This document shows positions 44,958 to 53,352 of a DNA stretch of 64,000 nucleotides, piece by piece. Location: NCBI GenBank assembly GCA_965140395.1, contig OZ223207.1:1322325-1386324 (forward strand). The letters are read 5' to 3'. The notes below the pieces were generated by a model, which ran no database searches, had not been told where the DNA came from, and saw nothing but the letters and a program-made list of their open reading frames with translations. The DNA is from Parvibaculum sp002684405 (lineage in GTDB: Bacteria > Pseudomonadota > Alphaproteobacteria > Parvibaculales > Parvibaculaceae). The position numbers and the translations under genes were made by a program. Every line of letters starts with the position of its first letter. Position 1 is the stretch's first letter.

Positions 44958-46328
44958 ATGCACCATCAGAATGTCGGCTGGTTCAGCCGCATCCTTACGT
45001 ATTGGCGCCACCACTACACGGAACGCCAAGTCTATATTCGCAGCCATGGACAGGTTCAGTTCATGTCGCTGTCGCCGCTCACTCAAGCGGCATTCGCGGC
45101 CATCGCCTTCGTGTTCCTTGGCTGGGTGGCCTTTGCGTCGGTCAATGTGGTGTTCAAGGAACAGATCATCGCATCCAAGGACCAGCGCTACCGCAAGATG
45201 CAGGGTGCGTATGAAGAGCGCATGGCGCAGCTCCAATCCGCCTATGACGAGCTGAACGGTCAGCTTGTCATCTCCGAGGAGCGTTTCCTTGCAACGACCC
45301 GTCAGCTTGAAGAAAAACACAACCAGCTAGCCGCTCTGATGGCCGCTCGGCAGACCGCTTCCAACGAGCTGGACGTGATGCGCCAGCGCTACGCGGCGAC
45401 GAGCAAGCCCCCCAGCGACAGCGACCGCGGCAATTCGCTTCTGATGCGCGCCGACCAGGCGCCGACCAAGACCACCGTTCTCAACACGACCACCCGCCCG
45501 CAGCAATCGGCGGAGCTGGAGGCGGTCGGCGGCCCGGCCCAGAGCGAGAGCGGCATCGACTTTTCCAGCCTGCTCCGCAGTTATCAGAATGAGACGGCGT
45601 CCCATATCGAGACGCGCCTGGACGCCCTCGCAGAGGCCCAGCAGTCCTTCATCAACACAGTTGAGGAAAAGACGGACCGCCGGGTTCGCGAACTCAAATC
45701 CATCATGCGCATGACCAAGGTCATCGATCCCGACAGCTTCGTCGGGCGGAATTCTTCCGATGACGACGAGACAGGCCAGGGCGGTCCGTTCATCAGCCTG
45801 ACCGGCAGCGCGGATGGCGAAGGCGAAGGAAACACCTCCTTCAACCGCCAACTCTTCAGGGTTAGTCGGAACCTTAAGGAAGAGGCAAAACTCACTGAAT
45901 CTATTTCCAGAATTCCTCTGGCATCACCGCTGACACACTATCGTATCACCAGCGATTTCGGGCCCCGTCGGGATCCGTTCAACGGTCGCATGGGGTTCCA
46001 CCCGGGCCTCGATATGGCGTCGGCCTACGGGGCGCCGGTCTATGCACCGGGCGAAGGCGTTGTCACATTTGCCGGCTGGAAGAGCGGCTATGGTCGTTTT
46101 GTCGAAATCAGCATGGGGAACGGCTTCAGCACGCGGTACGGCCATCTGAGCCGCATCGATGTCAAAGCTGGCCAGAAAGTTGCATTCCGACAGGTCATAG
46201 GCAGGGTTGGGTCAACCGGCAGAAGTACCGGTCCTCATCTTCACTATGAGGTGAAGTATGACGGCATTGTCCGGGACCCGTTAAAGTTCATTGAGGCAGG
46301 GCAATATGTTTTCTCGAAGCAAGGATAA
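44958..46328 (+). CDS. M23 family metallopeptidase, membrane-anchored
   Basis: A 456-residue bitopic protein with a cytosolic N-terminus, one membrane helix near 40-60 and a periplasmic coiled coil (about 70-135). A linker follows, then a C-terminal LytM/M23 domain. Zinc ligands are in GFHPGLDMA (His, Asp) and HLHYEV. It cuts peptidoglycan cross-links. It overlaps the bactofilin gene by 23 bases; M23-bactofilin pairs (LmdC-BacA, Csd1-CcmA) control cell shape. A TTG at 44949 with a better-spaced GGGGGA is an alternative start. Confidence 0.9.
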   Translation: MHHQNVGWFSRILTYWRHHYTERQVYIRSHGQVQFMSLSPLTQAAFAAIAFVFLGWVAFASVNVVFKEQIIASKDQRYRKMQGAYEERMAQLQSAYDELNGQLVISEERFLATTRQLEEKHNQLAALMAARQTASNELDVMRQRYAATSKPPSDSDRGNSLLMRADQAPTKTTVLNTTTRPQQSAELEAVGGPAQSESGIDFSSLLRSYQNETASHIETRLDALAEAQQSFINTVEEKTDRRVRELKSIMRMTKVIDPDSFVGRNSSDDDETGQGGPFISLTGSADGEGEGNTSFNRQLFRVSRNLKEEAKLTESISRIPLASPLTHYRITSDFGPRRDPFNGRMGFHPGLDMASAYGAPVYAPGEGVVTFAGWKSGYGRFVEISMGNGFSTRYGHLSRIDVKAGQKVAFRQVIGRVGSTGRSTGPHLHYEVKYDGIVRDPLKFIEAGQYVFSKQG

Positions 46329-46917
46329 AGACGCCGCCGCCAGCAACGGCAGCGCAACACCGAGCATGGCGCCGACACCTGCGCCCTCTTCGTCCCGTCG
46401 TCCGTCGTCGGGCGTGCGGACCGCACCGTCCATCATTTCCAGCGACCTTGTCGTGCATGGCAATCTGACGGCGACCGGCGACATCCAGGTCGACGGCACC
46501 ATCGAGGGCGATATTCGCAGCCAGTCGCTGACCATCGGCGAGAAGGCGTCCATCACAGGCGAGATCGTGGCCGAGGACATCGTCGTCCGGGGCCGGGTGC
46601 ATGGCACCATTCGCGGGCGCCGCGTGCAGCTCGCCTCCACCAGCCATGTGGAAGGCGACATCCTTCACGAAGCGCTGGCGGTTGAAACCGGCGCGTTCTT
46701 CGAAGGCGCCTGCCGTCATTCCGACGACCCGATCAGCCAGCCCGATGCGTCGTCGACGCCGCGCCCCGCGCCGCGCCCGGCCGAGGCCAGCCACATGTCC
46801 AGCAACGATACCGGATCGCGCCCGGCGGCGGCTTCCTCGTCCGCCGAGAAACCCGGCGAAAGCCCGGTCGTGGTCAAGGATGGCGGTGTTGTCGTGAAGC
46901 GCCCCGCGGCGCAGTAA
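46306..46917 (+). CDS. Bactofilin, cytoskeletal scaffold
   Basis: A 203-residue polymerising protein. The central DUF583 beta-helix (about 40-125) begins SIISSDLVVHGNLTATGDIQ and has regular six-residue rungs. It is flanked by a short polar N-terminus and a disordered Pro/Ser/Ala tail ending KRPAAQ. Bactofilins form filaments at the inner membrane and position wall enzymes. The upstream M23 gene overlaps it, which makes the peptidase the likely partner. The ATG at 46306 is inside the M23 gene. Confidence 0.92.
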   Translation: MFSRSKDKDAAASNGSATPSMAPTPAPSSSRRPSSGVRTAPSIISSDLVVHGNLTATGDIQVDGTIEGDIRSQSLTIGEKASITGEIVAEDIVVRGRVHGTIRGRRVQLASTSHVEGDILHEALAVETGAFFEGACRHSDDPISQPDASSTPRPAPRPAEASHMSSNDTGSRPAAASSSAEKPGESPVVVKDGGVVVKRPAAQ

Positions 46918-46983
46918 ACGATACGCTCCGGTCTACCGCGCCCCGCCCCCCTGCAAGGGCCGTAGACGGGAAGACTGAATCGA

Positions 46984-47016
46984 AAAGGCCTCGCCGGTTA
47001 TCCCGGCGAGGCCTTT
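46984..47016. terminator. Bidirectional terminator
   Basis: A 14-bp perfect stem, AAAGGCCTCGCCGG with CCGGCGAGGCCTTT, has a TTATC loop. It separates the convergent bactofilin and prfB genes. Confidence 0.9.
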
Positions 47017-47041
47017 CTCGTTCGCGTCCGGCAATGCCCTA

Positions 47042-48170
47042 TCAGGCAATATCCTCGACGGCCTCGTTCTGGCCCTCGATGCGAGCGGCAAGCGATGCGG
47101 CCATGAACTCATCGAGATCGCCATCCAGAACGGCCTGCGGGTTGCCGCTCTCAACGCCCGTACGCAGATCCTTCACCATCTGATAGGGCTGCAACACATA
47201 AGAGCGGATCTGGTGACCCCAGCCGATATCGGTCTTGCTGTCGGCCTCGGACTGGGCCGCATCCTCGCGCTTTTGCAGCTCGGCCTCGTAGAGCCGGGCG
47301 CGGAGCATGTCCCAGGCGGTTGCGCGGTTCTTGTGCTGCGAGCGCTCGTTCTGGCAAGCGACGACGATGCCGGTCGGGATATGCGTGATGCGCACGGCGC
47401 TATCGGTCGTATTGATGTGCTGACCGCCCGCGCCGCTGGCCCGGTAGGTGTCGATGCGCACATCGCTCTCGCTCACCTCGATATCGATCTTGTCGTCGAT
47501 GACCGGATAGACCCAGACGCTGGAAAAGCTGGTGTGGCGGCGCGCGGCGCTGTCATAGGGCGAAATGCGCACCAGCCGGTGTACGCCGCTTTCGGTCTTC
47601 AGCCAGCCATAGGCATTGTGGCCCTTGATCTGGAGCGTGGCGGATTTGATGCCCGCCTCTTCGCCGTCATGGCGCTCCATCAGCTCGACCTTGTAGCCCT
47701 TGCTCTCCGCCCAGCGCGTATACATGCGCAGAAGCATGGAAGCCCAGTCCTGGCTTTCCGTGCCGCCCGCGCCCGCATGGACTTCAAGAAAGGCATCGTT
47801 GGAATCTGCTTCGCCCGACAGCATGGTCTCGATCTGGGCGGCCTGCGCATCGGCCAGCGCCGTCTTCAAAGCCTGCTCGGCCTCGCCCACGATGCTGTCG
47901 TCGCCTTCGGCCTCGCCGAGTTCGATCAGTTCCACATTGTCGGTAAGGGCTGCTTCGAGCGAGCGGTAGCGCTTGATCGATTCTTCCAGCCGGGTGCGCT
48001 CGCGCATCAGCTCCTGCGCACTGTCCGGGTCGTTCCAGAGATCGGGATCTTCGGCCTTGGCCGTCAGCTCGTCGAACCGTTTGAGGGCGTTATCCCAGTC
48101 AAAGATGCCTCCTCAGCAGTTCGAGCGACTGCTTGAGTTCGTCAATCGTGACCTGGGTTTCGGCGCGCAT
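47042..48170 (-). CDS. prfB: Peptide chain release factor 2, programmed frameshift
   Basis: RF2 ends translation at UGA and UAA. The gene is in two frames. Codons 1-23 (from MRAETQ to ...RRHL) end at a UGA at 48099-48101. A +1 shift at CTT TGA C continues as DWDNALKRF to give a 375-residue product of normal length. The GGQ motif (GAGGQH) and tripeptide anticodon-like region are intact. The longest single-frame ORF (start at 48007) lacks the first 54 residues and is not the real start. It lies downstream of mrcA. Confidence 0.93.
48099..48113 (-). promoter_or_regulatory. RF2 autoregulatory +1 frameshift site
   Basis: In the sense direction it reads AGGAGG-CAT-CTT-TGA-C. The internal Shine-Dalgarno, the three-base spacer and the slippery CTT before UGA match the E. 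coli site. Low RF2 slows UGA reading and favours the shift. Confidence 0.95.
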
Positions 48171-48242
48171 GGATTCTCGTCTCCGTTGAAGAGGGCCGGA
48201 AAATAGGCGTTGGGGCGGATGCTGTAAAGGCGTGGGAAGCGC

Positions 48243-50762
48243 CTAATAAAGACCGCCCGTCCCCGCGCCGACGGAACCGTCTCCATAGGAGCTGCCGGAC
48301 GATGCGTCGGCTCCGGTATCGTCCTTGCGCTGTCCCAGCCCGCCGACGACATCCGGCTGCCCGTCATTGTCGTTACCGGCGGTCGGCGCGGTGCCGGTCT
48401 TGAAGGCTTCCAGCACGACATGCTTCGTGCCGGGACCGGCGAGCTTGCCGGTGTCGCCGTCGATCTTCACGAAGTTGATGCCGGGCGGAATGCGGAAGGG
48501 GATGGCCGGCTTGTTGGCCAGCGCGCGCTGCATGATATCTGCAAAGATCGGCGCGGCCACGCGCCCGCCGGTTTCCGCGCGGCCCATGGGAATGGGGTCG
48601 TCGAAACCGACATAGACGCCAACCACCAGATTGGGCGAATAACCCATGAACCAGGCGTCGCGTTCCTCGCTCGTGGTGCCGGTCTTGCCCGCCAGCGGCT
48701 TCTTGACCTTTCGGGCGGCGGACCCGGTGCCATGCTGGATAACGCCTTCCAGCAGCGAGGTGATCTGATAGGCCGTTTGCGGGTTTTCGACCTGGGGACG
48801 GTCGTCGGGCAGTTCGGGCGGCTGCAGGCCCGGCTCCCAAGGCTCGTCGCAATCGGGGCAAGCGCGCTTGTCATGCTTGTAGATGGTGCGGCCGCGGCGA
48901 TCCTGCACACGGTCGATCAGCGTCGGCACGACCTTCTTGCCGCCATTGTCGAGAATGGCATAGGCCGACGTCATGTGAAGCAGCGTCGTGTCGCCCGCGC
49001 CCAGCGACATGGAGAGGACCGGCATCATGTTTTTCATGACGCCGAACTTCTCCGCATAGGCGGCGACCTTGTCCATCCCCACATATTGAGCAAGCCGGAC
49101 GGTCATCACGTTGCGCGAATGGACGAGGCCGTAGCGCAGTGTCGACGGCCCGTGGAAATTATGTTCGTAGTTCTGCGGCTTCCAGAGTTCCTGCCCCGGC
49201 CCGGGATCGAGCACGAAAGGCGCATCGAGAATCAGGCTCGCGGGCGTGAACCCGCTGTCGAGCGCAGCGGCATAGACGAAGGGCTTGAAGGAAGACCCCG
49301 GCTGGCGCATGGCCTGCACCGCGCGGTTGAACTCAGACAGGCCGTAGCTGAAGCCGCCCTGCATGGCGAGGACGCGGCCCGTATGCGGGTCCATGGCGAT
49401 GGCGGCGCCGTTCACCGCCGGCACCTGCCTCAGCGCATAATGGTCGGGCTTGGCGTCGCCGTCGACGGATTTGCCGTTCTTGTCCACCGGTTCGACATAG
49501 ACGACATCGCCCACTTCCAGCACGTCGCCGGCCTTCTTCACCTCGGGGCCGAGATAGACCTTGTTGATCGTCTTGCGGGCCCATTTCATCTCGCTGAGCG
49601 GGATCGTGCCTTTCGGCGTTTCGTCGGCGAACTTGCCGCTGGGCAGCCTCTTCGGGCGAATTCCGATCTGTGCCTTGTCAGCTTCCACGCCGAGCACCAC
49701 CGCAAGCGTCCAGGGCTTGAGATCGTCGGGAAGATCGATGCCGGTCAGCTCGTCGCGCCAGACCGCCCCCGCCTCCAACTTTTTCAGCGGCCCGCGCCAG
49801 CCGTGCCGCCGGTCATAGGCTTCGAGCCCCTTGCGCAATTCTTGGGTGACGATCTGCTGCAGACCGGTGTCGATGGTCGTGCGGACGGACAGGCCGCCCT
49901 TGAGCAGCTTGTCATTGCCATAGCGGTCCACCAGCTCGCGGCGGACCTGCTCCACGAAATAGCTGGCGTCGGCGATCTGCACGCCGGCATCGCGCATATC
50001 GACGACGAGGTCGGTGGCCTGCGCTTCCTTTGCCACTTCCGGCGTGATGTAACCGTCTTCCTCCATGCGGCCGATCACCCAGTTGCGGCGGGCGACAGCG
50101 CGGTCATGGTGGCGATAGGGATGGTAATTGGCGGGGCCCTTGGGCAGCGTCGCCAGATAAGCGGCTTCGGCGACGGTGAGGTCGTCGAGCGACTTGTCGA
50201 AATAGTTCAGCGCCGCGGCGGCCACGCCATAACTTCCCGCGCCCAGATAGATCTCGTTCAAATAGAGTTCGAGGATCTGGTCCTTGGTGTAGGCATGCTC
50301 CAGCTTGATGGCCAGAAGCGCTTCCTTGATCTTGCGGTCGAAGCTCACTTCATTCGTCAGCAGGAAGTTCTTCGTGACCTGCTGCGTGATGGTCGAGGCG
50401 CCGACCAGACGCCGGCCCCTGAAGACATTCAGGATGTTGTCGAACACGGCGCGCACGATGCCCTTGGCGTCGATCCCGCCATGCGAATAGAAGTTCTTGT
50501 CCTCGGCGCTTAGAAAGGCGTGGATCACGCGGCGCGGGATCACGTCGATCGGCACATAGAGACGCCGCTGCTCGGCATATTCGCCGATCAGCCGGCCATC
50601 CGCCGCATGCACGCGCGTGACCACGGGCGGCTCGTAATTCGCAAGCTTGGTGTAATCGGGCAGGTCCTGGTTCAGCCGCCAGACGACATAACCGCCCGCC
50701 AGCAGACCCACGAACATGAGCGTCAGGAAAAACGCCGATATAAACGCCAGAATTCTAACCAT
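48243..50762 (-). CDS. mrcA: Penicillin-binding protein 1A, bifunctional
   Basis: An 839-residue class A PBP making and cross-linking glycan strands. It has an N-terminal membrane helix (about 5-27). The GT51 domain has the complete motif EDKNFYSHGGID and GASTITQQVTKN, with the catalytic Glu intact, unlike the protein at 5698-6354. An OB-like insert follows, then the transpeptidase with PGSSFKP (catalytic Ser), SRN and KTGTT. The ATG at 50762 follows GGAG. It lies 144 bases downstream of amiC. Confidence 0.95.
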   Translation of the reverse strand: MVRILAFISAFFLTLMFVGLLAGGYVVWRLNQDLPDYTKLANYEPPVVTRVHAADGRLIGEYAEQRRLYVPIDVIPRRVIHAFLSAEDKNFYSHGGIDAKGIVRAVFDNILNVFRGRRLVGASTITQQVTKNFLLTNEVSFDRKIKEALLAIKLEHAYTKDQILELYLNEIYLGAGSYGVAAAALNYFDKSLDDLTVAEAAYLATLPKGPANYHPYRHHDRAVARRNWVIGRMEEDGYITPEVAKEAQATDLVVDMRDAGVQIADASYFVEQVRRELVDRYGNDKLLKGGLSVRTTIDTGLQQIVTQELRKGLEAYDRRHGWRGPLKKLEAGAVWRDELTGIDLPDDLKPWTLAVVLGVEADKAQIGIRPKRLPSGKFADETPKGTIPLSEMKWARKTINKVYLGPEVKKAGDVLEVGDVVYVEPVDKNGKSVDGDAKPDHYALRQVPAVNGAAIAMDPHTGRVLAMQGGFSYGLSEFNRAVQAMRQPGSSFKPFVYAAALDSGFTPASLILDAPFVLDPGPGQELWKPQNYEHNFHGPSTLRYGLVHSRNVMTVRLAQYVGMDKVAAYAEKFGVMKNMMPVLSMSLGAGDTTLLHMTSAYAILDNGGKKVVPTLIDRVQDRRGRTIYKHDKRACPDCDEPWEPGLQPPELPDDRPQVENPQTAYQITSLLEGVIQHGTGSAARKVKKPLAGKTGTTSEERDAWFMGYSPNLVVGVYVGFDDPIPMGRAETGGRVAAPIFADIMQRALANKPAIPFRIPPGINFVKIDGDTGKLAGPGTKHVVLEAFKTGTAPTAGNDNDGQPDVVGGLGQRKDDTGADASSGSSYGDGSVGAGTGGLY

Positions 50763-50906
50763 CGGGCTCCACGCCCCACCCTTGTTCGTCAGCCCGCCGG
50801 CAGATGGTCTCCATTCGGCGAGACGCCCTGCCCTCATGCTCTGCTAGATAGCAAATATGGCACCTGCATGGCAGCACCGAATGCCGCCATGGTGAACGCG
50901 CCGGTC

Positions 50907-52379
50907 TTATTCGGGCGCTTCGGCCAGTCTTTCACCGAAATAACGGTCCACGGCCTTCACAAAACTCCGCGATACTTTCTTGCGCCATGACGATGACGTT
51001 AATTCGCGTTCATCGCCGGAATTCGTCAGGAAGCCCAGTTCGACCAGCACGGAAGGCACATCGGGCGCTTTCAGCACGGCGAAGCCCGCGAAGCGATGGC
51101 TCTTCTGGAGCATATGGGTCTGTGCGCTCGCATAATCGACCAGCGAACGGGCAAAGCGGGACGAGAAATTCTTGGTCTCGCGCTGCGCAAGGTCGATCAG
51201 AATGCCCGTCACTTCCGGGGACTCTCCGCCAAGATCGACACCGGCGATGATGTCGGAGGCATTTTCCTTGCGGGCGAGCGCGGCGGCCTCCTTGTCCGAA
51301 GCTGTTTCGGACAGGGTATAGACCGACAGGCCGCGCACGCTGGGCTTGCTGATGGAATTGGCGTGGATCGATACAAAGAGGTCGGCTTTGTATTTCCGTG
51401 CAATCGCGACGCGCTGGCGCAATTTGATGAAGCGGTCGGTGCTGCGGGTCATGCGAACGTCATAGCGGCCTGTCGCCCGAAGCTGCCGCGCGAACTCTTT
51501 CGCAAAGGCCAGCACCACATCCTTTTCCTTCACGCCGGAACGGCCGATCGTGCCGGGGTCGACGCCGCCATGACCGGGATCGATGACGACGACACGGCGG
51601 CCGATCACGCCTGCGACGGGCCGCTCGATCGGGACCATCGTGTCGGGCAAGTCGGCTGTCGCCTTATCCTCGGCGGGTTTGTTCTGCGCGACGAAGGTGG
51701 CCATATCGGTAGAGGCGATATCCAGCACGATGCGGCGTCCGAACCCGGCCTGGGGTTCAAGCTCGAATTTGCGGTCCACGACCGCGGGGCCCGTCAGGTC
51801 GAGCACGATGCGCGAGCTGTCGGCGCCGAAGCGGCCGTAGCGGAAACCGGCCACGACCCCGACCGCCTGTTTGCCGGTGCCCTCGGGCAGCCTGAAATCC
51901 ACATGCTGAAGGTCGATGACAAGGCGATAGGGATTGGAAACGGTCGAGACCTCATAGGCAACCGGGGCGGTGCCGCTCAGTTCGAGGACGAAGCGGGTCT
52001 CCCTGCCGTGATCGCCAAGCCTTGCGTTGGTTATCGCGCCGACCGGGCCGGAGGATTTCGCGGGCGTCGAGGCCGGTTGCGCGGCGGGCGGCGCCTCGGG
52101 CCCGGGAAGGGCCGCGTCCCGGGCCGGCATATCGCCCGGCTCCGCCTCGGCCTCCTTCAGCGCCCCCAGCACGAGATCTCTCAATTCGTCGCTGTCCATT
52201 TGCGGCGCGGCGGCCTGCGCATCGGGCGCGGCCAGCGGCACCGGTTTCTCGGCGGAAGCCGGAACGGACGCAAAAATCTGGAGGGTAATGAACAGGATCG
52301 CAGACAGGATAAAGCGCAGGGCGGCGCGCAATTTGCGCCCTTCCGCCCCGTCAGGCCGGTTCGGCAGGCTCGAACTCAT
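50907..52379 (-). CDS. amiC: N-acetylmuramoyl-L-alanine amidase
   Basis: A 490-residue periplasmic zinc amidase that splits septal peptidoglycan. A signal-like hydrophobic stretch (about 20-40) precedes a Pro/Ala linker. An AMIN targeting domain (about 110-220) follows, then an Amidase_3 domain with IDPGHGGVDPG, SIHANS and the catalytic Glu in VELGFLTN. The ATG at 52379 is favoured by similarity; its Shine-Dalgarno is weak. AmiC-mrcA-prfB in this order, divergent from rne, is typical of the class. Confidence 0.93.
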   Translation of the reverse strand: MSSSLPNRPDGAEGRKLRAALRFILSAILFITLQIFASVPASAEKPVPLAAPDAQAAAPQMDSDELRDLVLGALKEAEAEPGDMPARDAALPGPEAPPAAQPASTPAKSSGPVGAITNARLGDHGRETRFVLELSGTAPVAYEVSTVSNPYRLVIDLQHVDFRLPEGTGKQAVGVVAGFRYGRFGADSSRIVLDLTGPAVVDRKFELEPQAGFGRRIVLDIASTDMATFVAQNKPAEDKATADLPDTMVPIERPVAGVIGRRVVVIDPGHGGVDPGTIGRSGVKEKDVVLAFAKEFARQLRATGRYDVRMTRSTDRFIKLRQRVAIARKYKADLFVSIHANSISKPSVRGLSVYTLSETASDKEAAALARKENASDIIAGVDLGGESPEVTGILIDLAQRETKNFSSRFARSLVDYASAQTHMLQKSHRFAGFAVLKAPDVPSVLVELGFLTNSGDERELTSSSWRKKVSRSFVKAVDRYFGERLAEAPE

Positions 52380-53352
52380 GATCGCTTCTGTCACAGGCGC
52401 AATCCCGATCCCATCCGGGTTATGCCGGATTCCTCGTCTTCCAGGGGGTGCATCTCGTCCCGGACGGAAGCCGGGCGGCACGCCGCATCGAAAGACGGCA
52501 CAGGCCTCAATACGGGTTTTTCGCAATGTGCGAAGCACCCTCGTCGAAAAGATTAAAGCAAGGATACTTCAAAATCGGTTAACACGTCCAAAATTAAAGG
52601 AATTTCAATGAACAAGGTGGTTAATAGCCCCTACCCGACGCCGGCTCGACTATTGGTGGCCCCTGAAAAGGCGTGCTTGCCAAATCGGACCGGCAAACGG
52701 TAAAAACAGCATATTGGCCGACATGGATCCGCAGTCGCAGATTCGGTCGGCTTCCCCGAGGAATTCGGGCAGACAGTTTCGCGCAGCCGAGTACGGCCCA
52801 ATCCCGCATTGCTTCAACGCATGCCGTTTTGCACCGCTTGGGTTGCTTCGTTTCAGCCTCGCCCGCATCCGTCATCGCCCATCCGGGCGCGACCGCTTGA
52901 ATATGGCGGCAGGGCGCTTTCAAAGCGCATGGGGCCACACCGGCCCCCACCGCCGCAAAGATCTGCCAGACGGCAGCTTCGAGCGCACCCGGATTTCGGC
53001 CAGGACGGAAAAGCGCCGGCACCCCGGCGCGCCGCCGCAAGGCGCGAAATGGGTGCAAAGGAAGAGATGCTAAACGCGGTTACGGAGCGAATCGACGAGT
53101 TCGGCAGAAGCGCCCCAGAGACATGGGGCTGCCGCCCTGTCGCGCCGGTTTCCGGCACGCAGGCGCGCCGCGCACTCGCCCGCCACCGCGATTTTTACCG
53201 AGTAAATCACACCCAGCTTGCAGCTCCGTCACCGCGCCAGACAGGCGCCGGGCGGACGCATGCCCAAACATCAGGCGCCCTCGCGCCGCGTTTCCCCATA
53301 GCCAATTCGCTATCGGAAGCCGGCCTTCGAAGGCGCTGTGGAGAATTTCCAT
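52380..53352. other. 973-base region between amiC and rne
   Basis: This includes the rne 5' leader. I see a 31-codon ORF at 52608-52703 with a good ribosome binding site and several GC-rich inverted repeats such as GCCGG-TTT-CCGGC near 53147. No conserved protein was found. Long leaders that autoregulate rne are known in enterobacteria; whether this one does so is inference. Confidence 0.55.
52608..52703 (+). CDS. Possible 31-residue upstream ORF in the rne leader
   Basis: The ATG is preceded by AAAGGA at six bases. The peptide starts MNKVVNSPYP and ends NRTGKR; it is basic and unrecognised. It lies 650 bases before rne, so coupling is not direct. It could be a leader peptide or chance. Confidence 0.3.
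   Translation: MNKVVNSPYPTPARLLVAPEKACLPNRTGKR

Noticed and set aside
47042..48007. RF2 as a single-frame gene starting at 48007
   Set aside because: It would lack 54 N-terminal residues, and the upstream frame with the +1 shift site supplies them.
48420..50513. Plus-strand ORF of 697 codons
   Set aside because: Antisense to mrcA, whose GT51 and transpeptidase motifs are intact.
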